DNA from: Aquimarina acroporae | Lineage (GTDB): Bacteria > Bacteroidota > Bacteroidia > Flavobacteriales > Flavobacteriaceae | NCBI RefSeq assembly: GCF_023195925.1 | Contig: NZ_JALPRE010000027.1 | Span: 1-38,583 of the forward strand | Direction: 5' to 3' | DNA: 38,583 nt | Shown: piece by piece, positions 14,101 through 17,885 of the stretch | How the letters are laid out: each line of letters starts with the position of its first letter | Position numbering within the stretch: position 1 is the stretch's first letter | Notes under the pieces: generated by a model | The model's database searches: none | Seen by the model: the letters and a program-made list of their open reading frames with translations, nothing else | Told to the model about the DNA's origin: nothing | Program-made: the position numbers and the translations under genes

Positions 14101-14821
14101 TGTTTAAACCCGTATTGATGGTTTGATCTCCTGTTCCTGTGATTGTAGGAGGAATATTTTCTAAAACGACATTGACAGTCTCTGTCGAAGTACATCCAGC
14201 ATTACTTATAGCTCTCACTACAAAATTAGTAGTAGAAGTAATTGAAATTGAAACAGGAATATCTCCTATTTTGGTAGTGTTGGTTTCATTCCATAATTCA
14301 TAAGTGTCGCCATCGGTAGCAGTAGCTTCGATTAAAAAAGGAGTATTATAGCAAACCGGATTGCCAGAATTTATAGTTGTATTTATATTTGAAGGGAATG
14401 GATTTACGTTAATGGTAATTGTTGTTGCACTTACAGGTAAAGAAGTGTTAAAAGGGTCTGTTACACTAACTAAACTGTAGGTGGTGGTAACTGTTGGAGT
14501 TACTGTGATTGGATCTCCTCCAAATGTTGGACTGTCAGGATCAGCATCGCTATTATAGTTATTAAGGGTGAAATTATTGGTTCCATCTGAATAAACGACA
14601 GTATAAGGGTTGATACTGGCGCCAATTATTACCTGTAACGTAGCGCTTTCGCCAACACATATACTTGTAGGGCCATCGGCTTGTAGCTCTGCATCTTGAG
14701 AATAAGATAAAAACGTTCCAAAACAGAAGAGCATTCCCAGGTAAAACTTACTAGGGGTTTTGGATAATATGCAAATGATCGCACATAGCTTTTTGGTAGG
14801 GGCAATAAGAAGTTTTAGCAT
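1..14821 (-). CDS. Giant secreted HYR / Calx-beta repeat surface protein (3' end outside window)
   Basis: Reading the minus strand from ATG at 14821 gives 4940 codons with no stop I could find; the gene leaves the window at base 1, so the C-terminus is unseen. The N-terminus is Lys-rich, then hydrophobic (about residues 26-40), ending LSYSQ before the mature start: a signal peptide, perhaps with a later Met (MLFCFG) as the true start. One or two Ig-like units follow, then about 45 HYR-like repeats of 80-95 residues (hallmarks DNC, GTTTVTWTATD, GN, C-S-F-VTV-D-P). From about base 2150 downward come longer Calx-beta-like units ending in IINDD or similar. Such repeats build extended, often calcium-binding stalks of adhesins or gliding/biofilm proteins; the family is usually exported by T9SS, but no sorting domain is in view. 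Ligand and function are unknown. A TTTACCCCTA word lies about 120 bp upstream in the sense direction. Confidence 0.93.
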   Translation of the reverse strand, partial: MLKLLIAPTKKLCAIICILSKTPSKFYLGMLFCFGTFLSYSQDAELQADGPTSICVGESATLQVIIGASINPYTVVYSDGTNNFTLNNYNSDADPDSPTFGGDPITVTPTVTTTYSLVSVTDPFNTSLPVSATTITINVNPFPSNINTTINSGNPVCYNTPFLIEATATDGDTYELWNETNTTKIGDIPVSISITSTTNFVVRAISNAGCTSTETVNVVLENIPPTITGTGDQTINTGLNNCDAALPNYISTVTVSDNCSAIGNITLAQNPIPGTTITDHNTIQAVTITATDESGNENTYNFNVTLNDNQNPDISCISNQTQIGNASCEYTHSDTSWDPLPTDNCAINSLTYTLTGATTGTGTSLNGVTFFQGTTTVTWATTDIAGLNNNCSFTVEVTDNTDPIISCIANQVQNTDGSQCSFTRNDNSWDVSINDNCGIANVSYALSGATTGTIVNTLNGTTFNEGITTVTVTGTDTSGNDNTCSFTVNINDAENPIILNLPTDIAINNIPSSCSQIVNWTEPTATDNCGVSSLSQTSAPTTGLSSGSTFPVGITTITYTATDNNGNTTIETFTVTVNDTENPQISCPLDINLNSTSGICGAVVNYTTPVGTDNCPGSNTVQTSGLPSGSTFPVGTTTNIFEITDSAGNSVSCSFEVTIIDAENPSIVNLPSDIIITNDLDDCGAIVSWAEPTSADNCSGSSIVQTSGNLNGTFFPVGDTTVTYTATDTSGNTFSDSFLVTVNDTQIPVIQDCPSNISKPSDLGACTTTVSWTEPSVSDNCTSSGNIIWTKSHLPGDTFSVGTTTVTYIATDEAGNNSITCSFDIIVQDLETPVLSNCPINLDVNVDSGECFATATWTEPDVADNCTAVGDIVWTKSHNPGDTFPTGATTVTYIATDESGNNSATCSFVITVNDNEIPNVICLSPTINLDASGNATLTSTSIDGGSTDNCTTPGNLSFSFSKTTFNCSDLGNNAIVVTVTDEAGNSNTCNTTVTIADNITPTLSATAETTDGNVGADINFCSYTVQGSQFDPSVNDNCSGTILSYTISGATTLSGTGSLSGVTLLQGANTITWTVSDGTNTSAPLTFTKTIVDTQQPTVSAVSNQFKNTTPAICGYTVSGNEFDAIFTDNCAVTSTSYTINSGTPVITSTLDGVTIPTGLNTIVWTATDGVNTRSTSFRVTVTDNENPQISSQPDIVENITTGCDQIVNWTEPTVTDNCPGTTLTQTNGLANGSAFPVGTNTVSYRATDASGNIVTMSFDVTVNDLTPPVLTCVPGSTAGSPFIRQADIGDCTYTVLGTEFDPTTDDGCDVDSAINSFDGTTTLAGKKLPVGINTIVWTAVDENGNSSSCTIFIEIEDNQNPTFTAPIDNFARNTDPTQCYFTVNDATFDLTDITDNCDLQDPTYIITKDGSTVFTGTTSLTGLQLPKDEINPYIIQWTLSDINGNTVVADTFSITVSDNQAPTFLCNGNVLRTIPGASCSYTVLGNEFDPTSLSDNCDLSGDLTVSYVLDGISGGASSSLNNEILSTGVHTVVWTVSDAIGNSATCEFNITIIDQQAPIISQVTDQIENASTTGCTYTVVGTEFDPTTVTDNCPGITLVNNQNGTNTLAGFDFPVGVTVVVWTATDAGGNVTTMEYQVEVLDVNPPDFELILSTNTTVSVSRSTNSEDCFYEVVDEEFDPQAITDNCTLENFTVINDYNNYRSLAFATFPVGTTNVNWSITDNAGNVTIKTLEITVVDDVKPVIDCPSSTITRVKDRGESFYTVRNRELQPNVDDNCGLASYTYTISGATTGSGTNISGTQLNVGLNVITWTATDNATPANTETCVITVDVTDSLFPSLSCVDNQSKDTDTNQCSYTAQGTEFDPFASTAGATLTNDYTNSATLAGAVFPEGTTLVTWTASQVVDGTTYTDTCNFFVVVTDNEPPSITPPADIVTGTTNRCTAQIPSLGTPITSDNCGILRVWNNAINNSYNLGTQSITWFAEDIHGNISSVMQDITVVDDDPPTFDCTTNITRRVDQGQNFYTVFGDEFEPFRAFDCSSFTTTNDFNNTDSLSGVQFPIGTTVVTWTYTDALGNISTCVMTITINDNTDTSPPVTCRQNQARNTDTNICTYTVQGAEMDVSSTAPGVTFTYTLTGVTIGSGGASLGGVVLNRGETIVTWTADNGVSSNSYCTYSIFVVDNEDPVITWPADLNLNADFGDCVATGVNLGTPTSTDNCDGPLDIIYTQSTNDTTFELGETLVYWSARDIRGNFQFHTQRVTVVDNQAPIITCPTETYYREYTNPGVDFYYVNGNEFTPPVSDNCEIVSYTNNRTGTGFLNGEELSAGNYTFTWTASDGTNTTTCDVNVVVVDALEPEIACSGNASQTADNGSCTFTIPNGDTSYDTTFISSAGVSRTLTHNLAGAPSNTTLAGADIPVGTTTITWTATQTVGGTLYTSTCSFDFIVEDEEAPIIDTPFDDVTLNVTPGTCNNSVTLAPPTATDNCSAPGNITITSNAPATFPIGLTVVRWVLTDEAGNDTIYDQNVTIIDNEPPTITNCPGASITVDAEGTSCQAVVSWPALTANDICSGIDSFVSNFSPGSLFDVGTTTVTYTATDNNGNVSTCSFDVIVTDTAPSITCVADQSRNVDSGSCAYTVVGNELDPIAVTDNCTAPSLTWSFVNLDTNAVVSGVNTLSGVTIPRGPENGVNTGRVTINWSTEDSAGQISTCSYVLTIIDNEPPNIIVQGNQVRPTDPNQNYYTVQGTEFDDVTASDNCGIVTKIVNEFNVTTLDGQQLALGVNSITWEATDDNGNVGTAIFTVTVIDDEAPRLLSAPNNISVNISSGCSAEVNYTAPTFIDNVTAQGDLAIIVTPSVAVPGYDFPLGDTDVTYTVTDEAGNTFSYDFTITVIDDTDPTINCPPGDSGNQFNRNTNSGEPFYTTVATEFDPISFSDNCDVTLTNDYNNNPTLAGETFPIGTTTVTWTATDDSDNTTSCSIDVVVIDNELPVINNCPDATVNQTAETGECYYQVVGSEFDPFSFEDNAGLSRLTYSLNGASEVGTDLSTTLSGEQIPVGTLANPTTTVLWRLYDTSNNVSATCTTEFTITDTQNPTFVTIATQIRSLDPGFNTYTAKSPADLSWNIPVTDNCDLQIITYQIDGGAVIGTDLSTSIIGESFGVGTHTVVWQATDVNGNSNTGSYQVIIEDNEDPTVVCNNITIQLDNTGNYTLSNDNINAIALGTSDPNGIASLIVTPNTFDCSDVGTNTITLTATDNNGNTSSCNATVTVQDTTPPTALCQPISVTLDAFGNASITAQDIDNGSTDACGVLSLSASETNFDCTNLGTNTVTLTVTDINGNSSTCDAIVTILDTITPAAICQNITVALDATGNVSITGFDIDNGSFDNCQTSLVRSLSQSDFDCTHVGDNTINLTVTDTAGNTDSCTAIVTVEDNVPPVAIAQNITINLDNTGNASIIPADIDNGSSDSCGILSIVLDKTDFDCSNLGANPVTNTVTLTVTDVNNNISSTTALVTVEDDIAPVITCTTAQIVGTDSDKCGYEHIGTSWDATATDGCVTINNLTYALSGATVLADDPANTSINGQVFNSGVTTVTWTAIDGSGVSSQCSFSVTVNDTTAPTANAQNITIQLDATGNASITANDIDNGSTDNCGIQNLSIDRTSFTCTDFGVNTVTLTVTDTSGNTATDDVIVTVQDTIDPVASCTPITIQLDTSGNYNLSTADINNIAFGSSDNCSNFTASVSPNAFTCSEVGSNTVTLTITDIAGNTNTCSTTVTVEDNTPPMALCQDITIQLDAFGDASILATDIDNGSSDACGINSLVLDENTFDCADLGANTVTLTVTDTNGNESTCTATVTVEDNIAPVFTLCPSNQSANTDTNVCTYTHSDTSLDATVTDNCDSTPSLTYSLSGATTVITGANTTLNGQIFEQGTTTVTWTVLDTEGNSDSCSFSVTVTDTEDPVAICQAATIQLQRDGTASLLPVNIDNGSTDNCAISTYEISKDNITYSASLTYSCVETGSNTVYLRVTDSSGRTNICSTNVTIEDTQAPTLDDLTDRNMVTDTSVCTYTHTDDTWNPTDNCDTSPTITYTLAGSTTAITGSNTTLNGQIFNTGTTTVTWSVSDNASPPNTGTVIFDVVVTDDETPTISCPSNITQDVDNGGDSSVTVSGISAPVYADNCGVTQLTYELSGATTVAPQASGINELSSTIFNVGTTTVTYVAEDAAGNTETCNFLVTINSLPDNTVIVSETSIQTSEDLTSDTFTVVLPFAPSGTVVFNVVSDDLTEGTVSTSTLTFDASNWDTPQTVTVTGVNDDVDDDDIGYNIILTTDQAATDDLSGYENVDPADVAVINLDNDTAGVTVSTISGNTTEDGDAATFTVVLDTEPTQDVTITLSSNDLTESDTFIPTTLTFTPGDWNSPQTVTVTGKDDDIVDGNVTYTIVTSNTSSSDPKYASLTVNDVTIINEDNDNAGFLVTPTSLTTSETGTSATFTVVLTSKPATDIQDFNVVVNVASNNINEGTVNVSSLTFTAADWDIPQTVTVTGVDDAVVDGSIAYTIVNTIDTSLTTDPNYDPSDPEDVSVNNTDDDTATLSIDNVTETEGNSGTINYIFTITHSGAEVVGGYGVTFFTSNVEARAPSDYTANGGRIDFTGGAIGETQNITISVNGDTAVEINETFNVVLNSIIAPGKNITIDPAGKTGVGTIINDDSTTLSIADASITEGDSGTSTLTFTVELSGEVEDGLTVDYSTADNTATATNSDYVSSTGTITFEGLANEQEIIEITINGDEIVELDESFLVNLSNIIPVSAPAIFITFSDDSAVGTITNDDSAIISIAGFSVNEGAGTADFTVSTDTSIQNEITLEFATSDISAIAGADYTAIGTTVLTFGGVNSENQTISVPITNDNIIEPTETLNGTINNLTTNGQSITLAGNVTDLSAIGEIIDNDTA
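2150..14170 (-). repeat. Array of about 45 HYR/Ig-like protein repeats
   Basis: The Asp-Asn-Cys codon triplet (seen on the plus strand as variants of acaattatc) or a close variant recurs about every 240-290 bp through this span; I counted about 45 units by eye. Two subtypes alternate in blocks. Most units have the classic HYR pattern with TVTWTATD-GN. A block around 3300-5250 is richer in units of the form ITIQLDATGNASI followed by DIDNGS-D-CG. The DNA copies are well diverged, so this is an old, selected protein repeat array and not a recent tandem duplication. Confidence 0.85.
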
Positions 14822-14941
14822 TTCGATTTTTTTAAACTACATCAATTTTGGTTTTTTGAGTTTTCATAAAATCTGGATAGATTATTATGATATATGTGGT
14901 TTATAGTGTTTGGTATAGGGTTTCAAGTAGTTACTCAAGAA

Positions 14942-14951
14942 TAGGGGTAAA
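14942..14951 (-). promoter_or_regulatory. TTTACCCCTA word upstream of giant protein gene
   Basis: On the minus strand this reads TTTACCCCTA, in the sense of and about 120 bp upstream of the giant protein start. The same ten bases occur in the same relative orientation upstream of the kinase cluster and twice upstream of the GH5 gene. A shorter version, TTTACCCCAAA, lies at 15248-15255 on this same strand. I found no copy of the full ten bases inside genes. It is a candidate operator; the regulator is unknown. Confidence 0.4.
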
Positions 14952-15364
14952 AGAAATAGGATGAGAACTAACGGATTTGGAATCACTTTTAAAGGAACTC
15001 CTATTCTTTTTGAATCATATGGTAAGAAATCAAATGATACTAAAAGAGGAGCGTATTCATTTATGAATACATTAAGGTAATTTTTATCATATGTTACTAC
15101 AAGTTTTAACACAATTCTTAGAATTTTCATTAATTATGAATATGAGTAAAATCATAATGCTATTTTTTAAGCATTAATGGTTCATAAATCGTCGTACACA
15201 TTAAGTGCTACAACAAAATGAATTGTGCATTTTTATTCTCAGGATTTGGGGTAAATCGCGGTTGAGAATATGGAAGTGTTTACGATTTAAATATATAGTT
15301 ATAATATGGAATTAACAAAAAATTAAGTTAAATATTACGGATAACCCTACCATTTGCAGCTTTA

Positions 15365-15408
15365 TGCCGTTGAAACCATATTTAAGTGCCGTTAAAACCA
15401 TAATTAAG
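15365..15408 (+). promoter_or_regulatory. 22-bp tandem direct repeat, candidate response-regulator operator
   Basis: Two head-to-tail 22-base units (15365-15386 and 15387-15408) match at 20 of 22 positions. Each contains CCGTT followed by AAAACC or GAAACC. A 22-bp period places both copies on the same face of the helix. CCGTTNA resembles the core of LytTR-type half-sites, which are typically paired direct repeats about two turns apart. The LytTR regulator encoded at 21667-22419 is one possible binder, but nothing in the sequence proves it. Confidence 0.45.
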
Positions 15409-15460
15409 ATGGTAGAATTTACTCGTAAAACCTTTAGCCACTTCTTTGAAAAACTGATTT

Positions 15461-15470
15461 TTTACCCCTA
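15461..15470 (+). promoter_or_regulatory. TTTACCCCTA word upstream of kinase cluster
   Basis: A sense-oriented TTTACCCCTA preceded by a T-run, 170 bp upstream of the histidine kinase start. It is the same word as at 14942 (minus), 28726 and 28795. A TTTG (15445-15448) lies 12 bases before it, but no good -7 element follows. Confidence 0.4.
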
Positions 15471-15500
15471 CTAAGTATAAAATTAGACATGTATTATGTA

Positions 15501-15521
15501 TACCTTCTGGAGAAGAAGGTA
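15501..15521 (+). promoter_or_regulatory. 8-bp-arm inverted repeat in kinase 5' region
   Basis: TACCTTCT and AGAAGGTA form a perfect 8-bp inverted repeat around a 5-base GGAGA loop, about 120 bp before the kinase ATG. It could be a leader hairpin or a palindromic protein-binding site. The T-rich stretch after it is interrupted, so it is a poor intrinsic terminator. Confidence 0.4.
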
Positions 15522-15639
15522 CATTTTATGTTTAGTTCTATAGTTTTAAGTGTTAATCTCATAAATTTTATAAGAATCTTAAGAATTGTACAATAACAAA
15601 GTATTGTAAAGGGTATATTAATTAAGTAATTTTAGGGTA

Positions 15640-17028
15640 ATGAAACCCACCACACAAGATCTAAGAAATATACCAGATTTTAGTACCGTACCCGATAACC
15701 AGTTACAATGGTTAATCGATAATTCAGATGTTCAAACGTTTAAGCAGGGAGAATTTCTTTTCAAAAGAGGAGATGCTACTACAAATTTGTCCATAGTTCT
15801 CGAAGGAAGAATTGTTATTAAATTAGAACGTAATGGAAACTTTAAATTGGTTGGAGAAATTGTGAAAAATGGAATCACAGGACTGTTACCATTTTCAAGA
15901 ATGAGTTCTGCAGCAGGATATGGGGAGGTGACCCAAGATGCCAAAATCCTATTTTTAGAGAAGTCTTTTTTTAGAGAAATGGTGGCGATGCATTATGAAT
16001 TAACTGAATCTTTGGTACATAAAATGACTTCTAGAGTTCGAGAATTTACCAAAAACAATGTACAGTCAGAAAAAATGATGGCCTTGGGTAAATTATCTGC
16101 AGGATTAGCTCACGAACTTAATAATCCGGCATCGGCAATGGTAAGTAGTGCCAAAGCCCTAAAAAAACATCTGTCCCATGTCCCCGAAAAATTTAAAAGA
16201 GTTACCTCTTTACGAATCACAGGAGAGCAAGTAGATATTATTAATGATATTCTTTTTAGTAGTATTGCGAATCGATCTGGAAATACGATGAAACTCACCG
16301 AGCGTGCAGAAAAAGAAGACGAGCTCGAAAAATGGTTAGAAGATCACGGATTAGATAATGCTTTTGAACTTACTGAAACTTTAATTGATTTTTGTGTCGA
16401 TGTGCCTGCCTTGCAAAAGATTTATGATACCACGGGAGATGAAAATTTTGCAAGTGCTGTAGAGTGGATTGAAAATGTATTGACTACAGAAAAAATAGTG
16501 GATGAAATTAGTGAAGCCTCTGATAGAATAGCCAAATTGGTACAATCGGTAAAAAGCTATACCCATATGGATCGAGCTCAGGAAAAAGTAGCAGCCGATA
16601 TTCATTCGGGAATAGAAAGTACCTTGGTGATGTTGAAGCACAAGCTAAAAAAGAAAAACATCGAGGTAGAACAACAATTTGCTATAGACCTGCCTCATCC
16701 TAAAATTTTTGTAAGTGAAATCAACCAGGTTTGGACTAATTTGATTGATAATGCCGTAGATGCCATGGAGCCTTCTGGTATTTTGCAGATTTCAACAAAT
16801 AGGGATAAAAGTTTTGTCAAAATAGATGTTACCGATAATGGCAAAGGAATTCCAGAAGAAGATATTGGGAGCATTTTTGATCCCTTCTTTACTACCAAAA
16901 GTATTGGAGAAGGCACTGGGATAGGATTAGAAGTTGTACAACGAATAATTAACCAACATAATGGAGATATAAAAGTGACATCAAAACCAGGAAAGACCAC
17001 TTTTACCGTTTGTTTACCTATAAATTAG
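15640..17028 (+). CDS. Soluble histidine kinase with N-terminal cNMP-binding-like domain
   Basis: 462 aa with no membrane segment, so probably cytoplasmic. Residues about 10-135 match the cyclic-nucleotide-binding beta-barrel (FKQGEFLFKRGD, LEGRIVI), but the phosphate-binding cassette is degenerate: the FGE...R-A signature is replaced by GITGLLPFSR. The kinase core follows: H-box GLAHELNNPASAM with His158, N-box NLIDNAVDAM, DNGKGIPEEDIG, DPFFTTK and GEGTGIGLEV, all intact. The roughly 180 residues between the H-box and N-box are longer than usual. It starts the four-gene cluster and stops one base before the aldo/keto reductase ATG, so it is surely co-transcribed. The natural partner is the receiver of the flavoprotein two genes on. 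The ligand of the sensor domain is unknown and may not be a cyclic nucleotide. Confidence 0.9.
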   Translation: MKPTTQDLRNIPDFSTVPDNQLQWLIDNSDVQTFKQGEFLFKRGDATTNLSIVLEGRIVIKLERNGNFKLVGEIVKNGITGLLPFSRMSSAAGYGEVTQDAKILFLEKSFFREMVAMHYELTESLVHKMTSRVREFTKNNVQSEKMMALGKLSAGLAHELNNPASAMVSSAKALKKHLSHVPEKFKRVTSLRITGEQVDIINDILFSSIANRSGNTMKLTERAEKEDELEKWLEDHGLDNAFELTETLIDFCVDVPALQKIYDTTGDENFASAVEWIENVLTTEKIVDEISEASDRIAKLVQSVKSYTHMDRAQEKVAADIHSGIESTLVMLKHKLKKKNIEVEQQFAIDLPHPKIFVSEINQVWTNLIDNAVDAMEPSGILQISTNRDKSFVKIDVTDNGKGIPEEDIGSIFDPFFTTKSIGEGTGIGLEVVQRIINQHNGDIKVTSKPGKTTFTVCLPIN

Positions 17029-17029
17029 T

Positions 17030-17866
17030 ATGAAAGAGATAACAGATATACAAGGTGCTTTTCAGTTACATAATGGTGTAGCAATGCCATATTTAGGATT
17101 AGGAGTTTACCTTGCTAATAATGATCAAGAAGTGGTTGATGCTATACATTGGGCCTTAGACAAAGGATATAGACATATAGATACAGCCAGTATTTACAAA
17201 AATGAAGAAGGGGTAGGTAGAGCCATAAAAGAAAGTTCTATACCACGAGAAGATATTTTTGTAGTTAGCAAGGTGTGGAACGCTGATCAGGGATTTGAAA
17301 GTACGTTGAAAGCTTTTGAGGATAGCTTGAATAGATTACAATTAGACTATCTGGATTTGTATTTGATACATTGGCCAGTACAAGGAAAATATGTTGATAC
17401 ATGGAAGGCTCTTGAGAAATTGTATCAAGAGAAAAAGATTCGTGCTATTGGAGTAAGTAATTTTATGAAACATCATTTAGAAGATTTGATGGAGCATACA
17501 ACCATTGTTCCTATGGTAAATCAAATGGAGTTTCATCCTCATTTAGTTCAGCAGGATTTAGTTGATTTTTGTGGGCATCATAAGATTCAATATGAAGCAT
17601 GGTCACCTATGATGCAAGGCAAAATTTTTGAGCTATCTATTTTGGACGACTTTGCCGAAAAGTACCAAAAAACAGTGGCTCAAATTGTTCTTAGATGGAA
17701 TCTCCAAAAAGGAGTAATAACCATACCTAAATCTGTAAAAAAAGAAAGAATCGATTCTAATGCCGATCTATTCGACTTTGAGTTATCTCAAGAAGATGTA
17801 AGGCGTATAGATGCTCTAGATAAAAATTTAAGAACCGGCCCCGACCCAGATAATTTTAATTTTTGA
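17030..17866 (+). CDS. Aldo/keto reductase
   Basis: 278 aa, normal length for a bacterial AKR (NADPH-dependent carbonyl reductase, cytosolic TIM barrel). The catalytic tetrad is intact: Asp and Tyr in GYRHIDTASIY, Lys in VVSKVW and His in YLIHWP. The family signatures IRAIGVSNF, VPMVNQMEFHP and the cofactor segment IPKSVKKERI are present. The substrate cannot be read from sequence; relatives reduce methylglyoxal, 2,5-diketogluconate and other aldehydes. The ATG lies one base after the kinase stop, and the next gene starts 19 bases after its own stop. It therefore sits inside a two-component cluster, which suggests detoxification or NADPH-linked redox work under shared control. Confidence 0.93.
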   Translation: MKEITDIQGAFQLHNGVAMPYLGLGVYLANNDQEVVDAIHWALDKGYRHIDTASIYKNEEGVGRAIKESSIPREDIFVVSKVWNADQGFESTLKAFEDSLNRLQLDYLDLYLIHWPVQGKYVDTWKALEKLYQEKKIRAIGVSNFMKHHLEDLMEHTTIVPMVNQMEFHPHLVQQDLVDFCGHHKIQYEAWSPMMQGKIFELSILDDFAEKYQKTVAQIVLRWNLQKGVITIPKSVKKERIDSNADLFDFELSQEDVRRIDALDKNLRTGPDPDNFNF

Positions 17867-17885
17867 GGATTATAAACATGTCAAA

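Larger units (their letters stand above)
14822..15639. other. Divergent intergenic region between giant protein and kinase cluster
   Basis: This 818-bp stretch has no convincing gene. An 81-codon minus ORF (14885-15130) is low-complexity, overlaps a regulatory-looking word and resembles no family I know. What can be seen is two minus-sense TTTACCCC words (14942-14951 and 15248-15255), a 22-bp tandem repeat (15365-15408), a plus-sense TTTACCCCTA word (15461-15470) and an 8-bp-arm inverted repeat (15501-15521). The region must hold promoters for both divergent transcripts; I could not place clear Bacteroidota -33/-7 elements. Confidence 0.6.

Noticed and set aside
2150..14170. CRISPR array or DNA satellite
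   Set aside because: The 250-290-bp periodicity reflects diverged protein repeats in an open frame; there are no short identical repeats with unique spacers.
14885..15130. 81-codon minus-strand ORF upstream of the giant gene
   Set aside because: Low-complexity, no recognisable family, and it contains the TTTACCCCTA word in its coding part. More likely promoter DNA read by chance.
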